Shown here piece by piece: positions 18,065 through 27,435 of a DNA stretch of 64,000 bases. The position numbers and the translations under genes are program-made. Within the stretch, counting starts at the first letter, position 1, and every line of letters starts with the position of its first letter. Origin of the DNA: Actinomyces urinae (GTDB lineage Bacteria > Actinomycetota > Actinomycetes > Actinomycetales > Actinomycetaceae); NCBI RefSeq assembly GCF_900119695.1, contig NZ_LT632547.1, positions 744,001-808,000 of the forward strand, given 5' to 3'. The notes under the pieces are model-generated. The model made no database searches and was not told the origin of the DNA. It saw only the letters and a list, made by a program, of their open reading frames with translations.

Positions 18065-19219
18065 TTATCGCAATCCAAGCATCGACGAGCACGCGGGCCA
18101 CTGTCCCCAACCAGCGCGCTGCTGGAGGATCTGGGCACGCTTCGTCTGCTCTTCAGCCGAAGCATCCGACGGCAGACCACTTCCACCTACCGCTTGCCAT
18201 GTAGGTAGCGAGAACTGGTACAGGCCGTAAAAGCCATTACCGGTGTTCGTTCCTGGATTTCCACCAGACTCACACTGAGCCAGTGCGGCCCAAACACCTG
18301 CTGGCGCGGAACCCGTACCCGAGCCCTGCTGCGGGGCCGCCGCTACGGCTTCTGCCGGACGTTTCTTGGTGCCATGCTCAACGATCTTGTCGGTAGGCTC
18401 TTCACGCTTTTCAGAAACCTTGGTAGAAACAAGGACTTCACTTCCGCGCTTCTGCTCGTACTTTACAGTGGTGATCTTGCCCTTCTGACCTTCTTGCACC
18501 ACGCGGGATTCACCCTCGTAAAGTTCATCCGTGTCACGCTCAATCGTCTTGAAATCAAGTTCTTGCGTCTCGGTTACGTTGCCGCGCGTTTGGCGCACCA
18601 CGTTTACCTTCACATCATCGGCACCGGTTTCTAAGAAAACCTGGTCAATAGGCGATGGCGTAACGCTTGCGGCTTCGAGGATCTCAGGCACCGTGGCATC
18701 CTCAGGGACCTCAACAGATTTGGCCTTACCGTCAACCACAACGCTTACAGTGCCAGCCTCGTCGAGAACAGCGGGCAGAGCCTCGCGAACACTAGAGCGA
18801 TTCGCAGCGAGGGCAACATCGCGGCCTGAATCAGCAAACACGCTCATCACGCCCTCAAGCGAATCAGCGGTGGACCAAACCTCAGACCGGCCCTTCTCGT
18901 CGTGGATCGTGTAAGGCTTCGCAGACGTGAACGTAATCGTCTGGCCCTTCTGAACCGGAGCAGAAACTGCAGGGGTTACGAGGTCATGCTCGCCAACCTT
19001 CACGCCAGCTACCTCCAGTGCGCCGCCAACCGTGCCGCCCCAGACCGTTACGATCGAAGTTGCGCCATCAGCGTTCACCAGGACATCGGTACGCGTCGAA
19101 GCAATCGAAACACCAGCCGTCGCAACGAGAGCCAAAGCAGACGCAGCTGCAACCGATTTAATGGTCTTTTTCGATGCGTTCGTTGCCCAACGGGCAGACG
19201 CTACATTGTTGAAAGCCAA
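18065..19219 (-). CDS. rpfB: RpfB-like resuscitation-promoting factor
   Basis: This secreted, membrane-anchored muralytic enzyme cleaves peptidoglycan glycan strands and promotes growth from dormancy. It has 384 residues. A basic N-terminus and hydrophobic segment (about 20-42) come first, then about three DUF348 repeats (45-210). A G5 domain covers about 210-290, and a Pro/Ala/Gly linker leads to the Rpf transglycosylase domain (about 308-384). That domain has VWAALAQCESGGN (catalytic Glu in CESGG) and GFYGLYQFS, with two Cys for a disulfide. The start is TTG after CTCAAGAGG. The order tatD-rpfB-rsmA-ispE is conserved with mycobacteria. Confidence 0.95.
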   Translation of the reverse strand: MAFNNVASARWATNASKKTIKSVAAASALALVATAGVSIASTRTDVLVNADGATSIVTVWGGTVGGALEVAGVKVGEHDLVTPAVSAPVQKGQTITFTSAKPYTIHDEKGRSEVWSTADSLEGVMSVFADSGRDVALAANRSSVREALPAVLDEAGTVSVVVDGKAKSVEVPEDATVPEILEAASVTPSPIDQVFLETGADDVKVNVVRQTRGNVTETQELDFKTIERDTDELYEGESRVVQEGQKGKITTVKYEQKRGSEVLVSTKVSEKREEPTDKIVEHGTKKRPAEAVAAAPQQGSGTGSAPAGVWAALAQCESGGNPGTNTGNGFYGLYQFSLPTWQAVGGSGLPSDASAEEQTKRAQILQQRAGWGQWPACSSMLGLR

Positions 19220-19347
19220 ACTTTTACCTCTTGAGTAGATAACTAACTACCCTCTACCGTAACCAGATCGTTATAGAAATAGGAAGCTAATCCGCCGGCA
19301 AATTGTGCAAGCTCACACAGAGTTTGTGCCCTTACTTACAAAGCACT

Positions 19348-20292
19348 TCAAGCGAAGAAAACATTGCCATATACTGCCTCACTATTCTTTTGGAGCTGCT
19401 CAAGAGTGGCTTCTTCGCTACGCTCCCACATCTGCGCGATAAACCGAACTGTGTGCGCCATAACGTATGAGGCATTCGGATGACCGCGATAGGGCACGGG
19501 AGTGAGATAAGGAGCATCCGTTTCCACCAAAACCCGATCTGGCGACAGCGACTTGAAGGCCTCGCGTAGCTCATCATTAGCCGCAAATGTTAGTGATCCA
19601 CCAAACGAGGCATACCAGCCGTTCTTCTCTACGTGGCGGGCCAGCTGCGTTCCACCGGAAAAGCAGTGGAACACGATCGGAGTGTGCCCCTTATCTGCGC
19701 CCGTGTCGTAGAGGACGTCCAAGCATTCCTCATGCGCATCCCGGTCATGGATTTGCACTGGTAGTGCGCGCTTGAATCCCATGCGCAAATGAGCGGCAAA
19801 CGAGTCTTTTGCAGCTGCAAGGCCCGCGTCAGCCGTGCGGAACAAATCGATGCCGGTTTCTCCCACAGCCACAATGGACGGATCATCCAGCCGGCTCTCC
19901 ACCGCGGCAAGAGCCTCATCTAAAGGCACGTGATGTGCCTTCAGTTCGTGCTCCCAACCGTCGGCGGCCACGTCCAGCACGCCCGCGTGTAGGGGCGCCT
20001 CATTGGGGTGGAGCGCAATAGCTGCACGCACCCGCGGGAAGCCGGCTGAGTCACCAAACTTGTGGGCAAGCTCGATGGTGGGATCAAAATCGGTAATCTC
20101 ACAGCCCACAGTGATCAGGCCGCGAACTCCCACCTCGTACGCACGGTGGAGCTGTTCCTCAAGAGGAAGCTTGACGTCGCCAGCTTTGGGGATTTCCCAC
20201 TCCCCAATGGGCAGGTGCGTGTGATTATCGAGGACGGGACTGGCTAGAGCCGCAGGGGTCTCGGGCCAGTTCCGAGGCTTTTTTCTACTCAT
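19348..20292 (-). CDS. tatD: TatD-family metal-dependent hydrolase
   Basis: This TIM-barrel metalloenzyme (314 residues) is of the TatD DNase family, with 3'-5' exonuclease activity reported in homologues. Metal ligands are visible as DNHTHLP (HxH), VGETGID, QIHDRDAHEE, VFHCFSGG and ETDAPYLTP. The ATG overlaps the end of yfhO by 8 nt, so it is probably co-transcribed with that gene. It lies upstream of rpfB as in mycobacteria, with a gap of about 130 nt that must hold any separate rpfB promoter. All metal-binding residues look intact. Confidence 0.93.
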   Translation of the reverse strand: MSRKKPRNWPETPAALASPVLDNHTHLPIGEWEIPKAGDVKLPLEEQLHRAYEVGVRGLITVGCEITDFDPTIELAHKFGDSAGFPRVRAAIALHPNEAPLHAGVLDVAADGWEHELKAHHVPLDEALAAVESRLDDPSIVAVGETGIDLFRTADAGLAAAKDSFAAHLRMGFKRALPVQIHDRDAHEECLDVLYDTGADKGHTPIVFHCFSGGTQLARHVEKNGWYASFGGSLTFAANDELREAFKSLSPDRVLVETDAPYLTPVPYRGHPNASYVMAHTVRFIAQMWERSEEATLEQLQKNSEAVYGNVFFA

Positions 20293-23227
20293 CTTTCATT
20301 ACACCGTCATGCATTTCATCTGCGTCCAAGGTTTCCTCGTTAAGCTCCCCCGCTTCGGCCGGGGAAGACTCATCCTGGGCCAAAGCAGCATTTACAACCT
20401 CACGCTCGTGCTTGCGCTTCAACTGGCGTTGCCTCGTTTTACGCTCGAACACAACCAAACCGATCAATAGCATGAGCGCAAGGGCACTGGTGAGCTGTCC
20501 CGCCCGCAATCCGATAGGCGTGAAACTCATGTGCACCTGGTTATCACCCGCCTGTACCGGGATCAGCATGAGCGAATCATCGAAAGGCTCTACCTTTGCA
20601 TTCTGCCCATTAACTGTAGCTTCCCAACCCGGATCGTAAATATTGCTTACCAGCAAGTAGCCGGCCTGGGGCGCGTTGACACTCATATCCATAGAACGCT
20701 GCCCCCGTTCAATCTTCACCGGGTTGGCCTGCGCCTTGGCCACGGCACTTTCATAAACGGAATCGTTCATGACGCCCGCTTCAAAGCTGACCGTGCCAGA
20801 CTTGTCTTTTTCGGTCTTGAACTCCACCAGACCGGTATCGCCCGCGCGCAACACACCCAAGTCAACCAGGCCATTCTTTTGGGTATTTACCTGCACCTTC
20901 TGTTCATTCCCGGTGTAAACCGAAACATTTTGTACCTTCACCGTTCCAGACTTGTAGGCGAGGAAGTAGTGGCCATCCTTTTGCGCCGTAACGCTCACGT
21001 TCGCGACAGCCTGCCCGGAAGAAGCCTCAAACTTGACCTGCTGACCGAAAGGCTCGTTAGACTCCTCAGACACCGTGCCCGCGGTAGCTGAGAACTCTGC
21101 CTTCACTGTCTCATACAGGCCGGAGGTGCCAAACGCAGCCTCGTACATCCTCGCTTGATTGGTAAGAAAACCCTCGGACTCGGTTTTGAAATCCTTTGCC
21201 GTGCTATCAACCAGGAACGCCATGGGCAGGGCGTCCGCGTTCTCGTACACATCGAGGCTGGCCGATTCGAAATAGGTTGGGTAGTCAATCAACTGCCCGC
21301 GTTCTTTCTCGCTGGTCATTACGTACTTCACGCCGAAGAAGGTATCGAGCGGTTTAGCCGGATTGTAAGCGTAGGAGTTGATACCGTTAGTGGATAGGCC
21401 AACACCCTCCATGAGCTTCAACTGCGCCTGGCTGAACGAAGAACCAAACAGCGTGACACCGTCGTAGCCGTAGAGGAATGCGTCGTTATAAGTCTTGCGA
21501 TTAGCGAGCTCTGCCCGCGGATACCCGTCATTCTCAGCCTTGATCTTGCCGGCAACCTCGCGCACATCTCGGGGGAAGTCACCCGCGGCATAGCCATCAC
21601 GGTTGCCAAATACCTGCCCGTCTCGCACATCTTTAATGCCCGCAATCGAAGAAGCCAGTAGCTCCACTGAAACCAGGCCGATCATGGTTGCCACTGCAAC
21701 TCCTTGCGCGGCAAGCACTCGCGGCGACTTCCCCAGTTTCAAAGTGATTTCTTCTCGCCCCGAAATGACTACAAGAACCGCTACGTACAGCGCACTAACC
21801 GCGATTGTTGCGACCATCGAACGCGCTGTCACAGCCTCCTTATCGATGCGATACATGACCAGGGCAAGCAGGCCTATTCCGGATGCGATCTTCGCCAGCG
21901 GAAGCGGCTCGGTTTTGAGTGCGCGGAAAGCCTCGGCAGCCATTACAACCAGGAGGAACACGGCGGTGAACGCAAACCTGTGGTTCAACTGGTTCGGGTA
22001 GTGCATTCCGTGCCAAAAGAAGTTCAACGAGTTGACCGACAAGCTAAGGGCCATGAAGGTCAAGAGGATTCCGTTCGCGATCTTCCCCCTCGTGGAAATG
22101 CTTCGAGCCAGGAAATACGCCGGGATCAGCAACAGAACGAGGGCTCCTGCGTAAATATTCGGAAGGCCCTCGCGCACAGCGGGTGCGGACAGGAACATTT
22201 GGCGCCCAAACAGATCAATGGGCGAATACATGAAGTCCACTTTGTCTGGCCACGCATCGCCGTATGCCGACGTGTGTTGTAGCTTCAAATAGACCGGGAT
22301 TAAAAGCACTGAAGCCAGCGCGGCCCCGAACACGGACGCCCCACCAAACAGGATTGCTTTAGCCACCTGATCACGCCAACGTTTGAACGGAACGTTCTCA
22401 ACCAGAAGGACCAGGAAGTACAGGGCGATAAACAGGACCGCGAAGAACGCCGCGTAATAATTTACGAAGAGGGTTATGGCCGTGAAAATCACGTACGGCA
22501 CAAGCCGCTCGTATTTGACGATCAACCACGCTCCGTAAGCGAGGAGAGGCAGCATGATCTGCACGTCCAGCCACATGATGTTCCAAAAGTACGCGAGCGT
22601 GAACGAGGACAGCGCGTACCCGAGGGAGAACAAGACAGCAACCCACGGGGTGTGAGCACGGCCTCGACGCAAGAAGAAATAGCTGGTGTAGCCTGCCAAG
22701 CCCGTCTTCAAAACGACGTCAAACAGCACAAAGTTAGACAGTTGCGAGGCGGGGAACAGCAAAATGAGCAGGTTTATTGGACTTGCCAAGTAGTAGGCGA
22801 AGAGCGAAAGGAAGTCGGCACCCAGGCCGCCTCGCCACGAATACATCAAAGTTTCGAAGTTTGACAGCTTGCGCTGATACTCAGCGAGGAACGGCGCGTA
22901 CTGGTGGTACAGGTCGATAGTGAGGATGTGCCGGTTGCCGCTCGGCCACACCCCCGATGCCTGGAACGCGATGAAAATGATCAGCGCAGGGATGACGAAT
23001 GCTGCGACGCCCGGGCGATTCTTTGGAGCAAACCAAGCTTTCGGATTCAACAACGCGTCCTTGAACCTGCGCGTCCTGCTCGGCACTGCCGACTCGGCGG
23101 ATTCCGGCTGCTCAGAAGCATCTATGGGCTGAATACCCTGCTCAGTCTCCTCCGAATGTGCCACCGGCATGCCCTCAGGTTCTGCGTCCGGGGGCGCTAC
23201 GTCCTGGAGCGCTGCATCGTCCGGCAT
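20285..23227 (-). CDS. YfhO-family large membrane protein
   Basis: This polytopic membrane protein (980 residues) belongs to the YfhO family, which is related to GT-C glycosyltransferases and in firmicutes is linked to glycosylation of lipoteichoic acid. An acidic cytoplasmic N-terminus of about 75 residues precedes about a dozen membrane segments up to about residue 530. A large extracytoplasmic domain (about 540-880), one more membrane helix and a charged C-terminal tail follow. The start is the ATG at 23227, because AAGGAG lies 6 nt before it; longer readings would put that site inside the gene. It ends overlapping tatD. The acceptor here is unknown. Confidence 0.85.
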   Translation of the reverse strand: MPDDAALQDVAPPDAEPEGMPVAHSEETEQGIQPIDASEQPESAESAVPSRTRRFKDALLNPKAWFAPKNRPGVAAFVIPALIIFIAFQASGVWPSGNRHILTIDLYHQYAPFLAEYQRKLSNFETLMYSWRGGLGADFLSLFAYYLASPINLLILLFPASQLSNFVLFDVVLKTGLAGYTSYFFLRRGRAHTPWVAVLFSLGYALSSFTLAYFWNIMWLDVQIMLPLLAYGAWLIVKYERLVPYVIFTAITLFVNYYAAFFAVLFIALYFLVLLVENVPFKRWRDQVAKAILFGGASVFGAALASVLLIPVYLKLQHTSAYGDAWPDKVDFMYSPIDLFGRQMFLSAPAVREGLPNIYAGALVLLLIPAYFLARSISTRGKIANGILLTFMALSLSVNSLNFFWHGMHYPNQLNHRFAFTAVFLLVVMAAEAFRALKTEPLPLAKIASGIGLLALVMYRIDKEAVTARSMVATIAVSALYVAVLVVISGREEITLKLGKSPRVLAAQGVAVATMIGLVSVELLASSIAGIKDVRDGQVFGNRDGYAAGDFPRDVREVAGKIKAENDGYPRAELANRKTYNDAFLYGYDGVTLFGSSFSQAQLKLMEGVGLSTNGINSYAYNPAKPLDTFFGVKYVMTSEKERGQLIDYPTYFESASLDVYENADALPMAFLVDSTAKDFKTESEGFLTNQARMYEAAFGTSGLYETVKAEFSATAGTVSEESNEPFGQQVKFEASSGQAVANVSVTAQKDGHYFLAYKSGTVKVQNVSVYTGNEQKVQVNTQKNGLVDLGVLRAGDTGLVEFKTEKDKSGTVSFEAGVMNDSVYESAVAKAQANPVKIERGQRSMDMSVNAPQAGYLLVSNIYDPGWEATVNGQNAKVEPFDDSLMLIPVQAGDNQVHMSFTPIGLRAGQLTSALALMLLIGLVVFERKTRQRQLKRKHEREVVNAALAQDESSPAEAGELNEETLDADEMHDGVMKDE

Positions 23228-23328
23228 AAAAATCTCCTTGCTCATCACTACACTGCGACAACAGTATTTTGACAGACTTGCGCGATATCAGCACCTACCT
23301 GCATCAAGGACCGGCTTCCCTATAAGCG

Positions 23329-23365
23329 TTTGGGGAGGGCCGCTCCATGCACTGCCCTCCCCAAA
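23329..23365 (-). terminator. Terminator-like hairpin after guaA
   Basis: A perfect 12-bp stem (tttggggagggc / gccctccccaaa) with a 13-nt loop lies 15 nt after the guaA stop. The minus strand continues CGCTTATAGG, so the U tract is weak. It probably ends guaA transcripts before yfhO. Confidence 0.65.
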
Positions 23366-23379
23366 ACTGCTTTAGGAAA

Positions 23380-24945
23380 CTACTCCCACTCGATCGTTGC
23401 CGGCGGCTTCGACGTCACGTCAAGCACAACCCGGTTGATTTCGGGGACCTCGCTGGTGATTCGCGTAGAAATGCGGTCCAGCACATCAAATGGCACGCGT
23501 GCCCACTCAGCACTCATAGCGTCCTCAGAAATGATCGGACGCAGAACAATCGGGTGACCGTACGTGCGTTGATCGCCCGTGACACCCACAGACTTGACAT
23601 CAGCAAGCAGAACAACCGGGCACTGCCAAATGACCTCGTCAAGGCCAGCATTCGTCAGTTCCTCGCGCACAATGTAGTCAGCTGCGCGCAGAACATCCAG
23701 ACGCTCCCGAGTCAGCGCGCCAACCACGCGCACACCCAAGCCGGGGCCGGGGAACGGCTGACGCTTCACCATGGAGGCCGGCACCCCGATCTCGAGGCCA
23801 AGCTCGCGAACCTCATCCTTAAAGAGGGCGCGCAACGGCTCAACCAGCTCAAAGTTCAAATCCTCAGGCAGGCCGCCCACGTTGTGGTGCGACTTGATGT
23901 TTGCCGACCCCTCGGCTCCGGACTCAACCACATCGGGGTAGATCGTACCCTGGACGAGGAACTTAACTTCCTCCCCATCGCGATCAGCTTCCGCCACGAA
24001 CTTCTTCTGCGCATCCTCGAACACCCGAATGAACTCGCGGCCAATGATCTTGCGCTTCTGCTCCGGTTCGGTGACGTCCTTCAACGCATTCAAGAAGCGT
24101 TCGGACTCATCAATCGTGACCACGCGGATACCCATCGTGGCGGCGTAGTCGCGCTCAACCTGCTCGCGCTCACCCAGACGCAACAGGCCGTGGTCCACGA
24201 AGAAACAGGTGAGCTGATCGCCAACAGCCTTGTGTACAAGCGCTGCCGCAACCGAAGAATCGACGCCACCAGACAGTGCACAAATTACGCGCGCAGAACC
24301 AACCTGCTCGCGAATCTTCTGAATCTCACTATCGATAATCGAGGCCGCGGACCACTCGCCCTCAATACCGGCAATATCGCGCAAGAAACGCACAATCTGA
24401 TCCTGACCGTGCTCGGTGCGACGAATCTCCGGGAGCCACTCCACGCCGTAAAGGCCGCGAGCTACATCCTCGGCTGCCGCAATCTGCGACTTATCCGTGC
24501 TTGCACTCACGCGAAATCCATCGGGGAGCTCCTCCACGCGGTCAACGTGAGACATCCACACATCCTGGTCGCCATCAGCGCCCAGCAGTTTCGAATCCGA
24601 AACCGTCACAGTTGCGCGGGCTCGACCATTTTCAGGAACATCTCCAGGGGCAACCACACCACCCAGGGCATCCACCATCACGTGGAAGCCCGACGAAATA
24701 GCAAGAACTGGAACCCCAGAATTAAGAATGTCCGCGTCAAACTTAACGTGCGCGGACGACGGACCACCAGAAAGAATAATCGCAGCAGGATTCTTTTCAC
24801 TGATCTGCTGCGCACTATAAGTCTGGGGAACAATCTCGGAGTAAACATGGGCCTCACGGACCCGGCGGGCAATCAGTTGCGCGTTCTGCGCACCCAAATC
24901 GACCACCAGAACCGGGCGATTCTTCATTTCATTTGCGTTAGTCAC
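23380..24945 (-). CDS. guaA: GMP synthase with a catalytically degenerate glutaminase domain
   Basis: GuaA converts XMP to GMP with ATP and an amide nitrogen. The ATP-pyrophosphatase domain is intact (SGGVDSS at 225-231), as is the C-terminal dimerisation domain ([14 protein letters not shown]). The N-terminal class I glutaminase domain (about 8-190) is full length but its triad is broken. The usual GICYG nucleophile motif reads AISSG (Ser84 for Cys), and the usual FHPE reads WLPE (Leu171 for His). WMSHGD reads WMSHVD and the EYG motif reads ENG. The enzyme should therefore use free NH3 or a partner amidase. I start at the GTG (521 residues): no ribosome-binding site exists, and TAGAAT lies 6 nt upstream, suggesting a leaderless mRNA. 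Confidence 0.93.
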   Translation of the reverse strand: MTNANEMKNRPVLVVDLGAQNAQLIARRVREAHVYSEIVPQTYSAQQISEKNPAAIILSGGPSSAHVKFDADILNSGVPVLAISSGFHVMVDALGGVVAPGDVPENGRARATVTVSDSKLLGADGDQDVWMSHVDRVEELPDGFRVSASTDKSQIAAAEDVARGLYGVEWLPEIRRTEHGQDQIVRFLRDIAGIEGEWSAASIIDSEIQKIREQVGSARVICALSGGVDSSVAAALVHKAVGDQLTCFFVDHGLLRLGEREQVERDYAATMGIRVVTIDESERFLNALKDVTEPEQKRKIIGREFIRVFEDAQKKFVAEADRDGEEVKFLVQGTIYPDVVESGAEGSANIKSHHNVGGLPEDLNFELVEPLRALFKDEVRELGLEIGVPASMVKRQPFPGPGLGVRVVGALTRERLDVLRAADYIVREELTNAGLDEVIWQCPVVLLADVKSVGVTGDQRTYGHPIVLRPIISEDAMSAEWARVPFDVLDRISTRITSEVPEINRVVLDVTSKPPATIEWE

Positions 24946-24951
24946 AGCCAA

Positions 24952-24957
24952 ATTCTA
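24952..24957 (-). promoter_or_regulatory. Candidate -10 for a leaderless guaA transcript
   Basis: TAGAAT on the minus strand, then 6 nt, then GTG. No -35 of note is visible. The same spacing is seen at guaB, guaB3, rsmA and marR in this window. Confidence 0.5.
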
Positions 24958-25012
24958 CCGCGCAAATTTTGCCTTCCGCCGCTGCGTCCAAAAATAGGGC
25001 AGAATACTAAAC

Positions 25013-26323
25013 ATGGCACACAAGAAGTCGGCAACGTCTCTTTCCGAAGTCTTCATCCGCAAATGGGGCACGCGCAAGCTCAAAACCCTTACAAAAACGG
25101 AAAAACAAGCCATCGCCGCCATCAATCACGACTTCCTTCAAGCCGCCAACGAGGCCGCGACCGCCGCTCACTGCCCCGACACAGCGTGGTTAATATCTCT
25201 TTGGACCAGCCCTCGCGACCTCGGAAAACGAAAAGGTCCAGACCTACCTGACCTTGACCTGGTACTTGCCGCTATCAACATCATTGAAAACGAGTACACC
25301 AACCGCACGCGAACACTCCCGCGCCGCAAAATTCGCGAACCACTTGCACGCATGTGGCAAGCCCACGAGGCTCGAAAAACCAATCCAAACTGGGCAAAAC
25401 TAACCGACAGTAAATCTCGCTGGTACACCACCGAGGACCTGCAACAGTGGTACAACAACGTCGAAGAGGGCGCCAAGAACCTTACCGTTTTGCCCACCCG
25501 CACCTACCCGCACGCGTTTGTACAAGCCGTGGCGTGGGTGGAAGCGTGGGACGAGTTCCTTAAACTGCGCGGCCACATCGGCGAGCGCTTCTCACTACGT
25601 GAAGAACTAACCCGCCTGCATAACTGGCCCGGAGACCAGTGGAACACCGGAGATGACTACGAATCTGCCCAAAACCGCTTCCATCGCCGGCTCGCCAAAG
25701 CCCAAAAGCGCGTTGCCGACCCGCTGCGAGACCAGGTGCTTCGCCGCGCCCTCTACCTGCGTGAAGGTCTGCTCACCGAACCCGTTGATCCTCTCGAATG
25801 GTTCCTGGCGTCCGCCTCGTACACGGCTATCAACCCCGGCGTCATGATTCCGTGGACGCAAAAGGACTACAACGCCCTGGGCGATCTAGTTGACAGCTTT
25901 GAAAACTTGCGTCTGCGTTCCAAACGCAAGTCGTTCGAGGCGAAAAAGTCGGACCTCAAACTAAAACTCACGTCCATTGACGAAAGCGAACTAGCGTGGG
26001 TATCCGGACCGCAACAAATGATTGACCTGGATGAGGACGTCGTGGCCGCCCTCCCACCCGGTTGTGCGGTGAAGCGGCTTATCGTCTCACGCCAGCACCC
26101 AATTGGGCCAGATTGGATGGTCTACTGGGTTGAATCTGAAGACGGGGGCGCCAAACCTATCCTCAACCTCGTTGAAACCGCGAAGTTGCGCCCGCCAATC
26201 CTTTTCGTCTCAGACGGCACGCCCGCGAACCTCGCCTCGCTGGTATCCGAACACCTTGACATTGCCTTTACCATTCCCACCCACCCGCTAAGCGTGTGGA
26301 ACAAACCCGACCACCCATTCTGA
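25013..26323 (+). CDS. Unrecognised 436-residue protein
   Basis: I do not recognise a family. The protein is soluble, with no signal peptide or membrane segment. It is rich in Trp, Arg and Lys (about fourteen Trp residues), with a very basic N-terminus (MAHKKSATSLSEVFIRKWGTR). A mostly helical, charged region spans about 1-290. The last 120 residues look like alternating beta and alpha structure, with hydrophobic strands such as AVKRLIVSR and PPILFVSDG. The ATG has no ribosome-binding site. It is divergent from guaA with only 67 nt between start codons, and it is followed by a ROK kinase 93 nt later. Codon use is like its neighbours. Confidence 0.8.
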   Translation: MAHKKSATSLSEVFIRKWGTRKLKTLTKTEKQAIAAINHDFLQAANEAATAAHCPDTAWLISLWTSPRDLGKRKGPDLPDLDLVLAAINIIENEYTNRTRTLPRRKIREPLARMWQAHEARKTNPNWAKLTDSKSRWYTTEDLQQWYNNVEEGAKNLTVLPTRTYPHAFVQAVAWVEAWDEFLKLRGHIGERFSLREELTRLHNWPGDQWNTGDDYESAQNRFHRRLAKAQKRVADPLRDQVLRRALYLREGLLTEPVDPLEWFLASASYTAINPGVMIPWTQKDYNALGDLVDSFENLRLRSKRKSFEAKKSDLKLKLTSIDESELAWVSGPQQMIDLDEDVVAALPPGCAVKRLIVSRQHPIGPDWMVYWVESEDGGAKPILNLVETAKLRPPILFVSDGTPANLASLVSEHLDIAFTIPTHPLSVWNKPDHPF

Positions 26324-26416
26324 TTAACCTTTATAGCGGCTTGACGTACAGTTTAGGTGCGGACCAAGAGTTTGAACTTTGCGTAATAACCGCTGTGACT
26401 AAATAAGGAGTAGCAC

Positions 26417-27364
26417 GTGAGCCTCACGATTGGAGTTGACGTAGGCGGCACCAAGATCGCCGCTGGCCTTGTTAATGAAGAAGGTGAAGTTCTTCGCACC
26501 GAAGTTATTCAAACGCCTGCACAAGAAGTTGACGCAACCGCGAGCGCAATCGCCACGCTGGTTGCAAAGCTGCGTGAGGGTGAGGAAGTAAGTGCTGTAG
26601 GTATTGGAGCCGCGGGTTTTTGCGACGCTGCGCGCACTTCGGTTGTGTACGCGCCAAACTTGGCGTGGCGCAACGAGCCGCTGGCTTCCAAGATCAAGGA
26701 GGCAACCGGGCTTCCCACAGTGGTTGAGAACGACGCAAATGCGGCGGCCTGGGGCGAGTTCCGTTTCGGAGCTGCCCGCGAAGCGAAGAACGCCATTGTT
26801 ATCACGCTAGGTACTGGCATTGGCGGCGGCATCATCGTTGATGACAGGCTGGTGCGCGGCTATCAGGGCTTTGCCGGCGAGGTTGGCCACATGCAGGTCA
26901 AGGCGGGAGGACGCCGCTGTGGCTGCGGTAATCGAGGTTGCTGGGAGCGTTACGGTTCGGGCACGGCTCTCGTGCACGAAGCTCGCGAAATCGCGACGGT
27001 TGCACCCGCGTCCGCACTGCGACTGCTGGAAATGGCGGACGGCAATCCGCAGCAGATCACCGGACAGATGGTTACCGCCGCCGCGAAAGAGGGCGACCCG
27101 GTTGCACTCGACGTGGTGGAGACCATTGCGGAGTGGGTGGGCCGCGGGCTTGCTGACCTTTGCGCCATCCTCGATCCAGAAATGATCGTGCTAGCCGGCG
27201 GCGTGGCCTCTGCCGGAGAGCTGTTGCGCGCGCCCGTCCAAAAGTCTTTTGAGAAGAACCTTACCGCTCGCCTTTACCGCCAGCCCGCCCAGATCACTCT
27301 TGCTGAGCTAGGCGTTCCCGCTGGCCTGATCGGCGCCGCCGACCTGGCTCGCCAGTCCGGTTAG
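26417..27364 (+). CDS. ROK-family glucokinase
   Basis: This sugar kinase (315 residues) most likely phosphorylates glucose at C6 with ATP. The phosphate-1 motif GVDVGGTKIAAGL is at residues 6-18, and the sugar-binding/catalytic ENDANAAAWGE lies near residue 115. The adenosine loop LGTGIGGGI and the ROK motif GEVGHMQV are present. The zinc-site CGCGNRGCWE follows at about 168-177. The start is GTG after AAGGAGTAGCAC. A terminator follows at once, so it is monocistronic. Some ROK kinases use N-acetylmannosamine or GlcNAc, so specificity is likely but not proven. Confidence 0.9.
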   Translation: MSLTIGVDVGGTKIAAGLVNEEGEVLRTEVIQTPAQEVDATASAIATLVAKLREGEEVSAVGIGAAGFCDAARTSVVYAPNLAWRNEPLASKIKEATGLPTVVENDANAAAWGEFRFGAAREAKNAIVITLGTGIGGGIIVDDRLVRGYQGFAGEVGHMQVKAGGRRCGCGNRGCWERYGSGTALVHEAREIATVAPASALRLLEMADGNPQQITGQMVTAAAKEGDPVALDVVETIAEWVGRGLADLCAILDPEMIVLAGGVASAGELLRAPVQKSFEKNLTARLYRQPAQITLAELGVPAGLIGAADLARQSG

Positions 27365-27388
27365 CATCAAAGTCGCTCAAATAGAGGT

Positions 27389-27434
27389 GCGCGGTGAGCC
27401 GTCCTTACAGACTCGGTTCACCGCGCCCCCTTTT
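27389..27434 (+). terminator. Terminator of the glucokinase gene
   Basis: A 13-bp stem with one G-T wobble (27389-27401 with 27414-27426) is followed by CCCCTTTT. It lies 25 nt after the kinase stop. The following gene runs in the opposite direction and begins to overlap the structure at its own 3' end. Confidence 0.85.
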
Positions 27435-27435
27435 G

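Noticed and set aside
23228-23248. Seven extra N-terminal residues of the YfhO-family protein
   Set aside because: The AAGGAG that serves the ATG at 23227 would lie inside the gene, and no site precedes the longer start.
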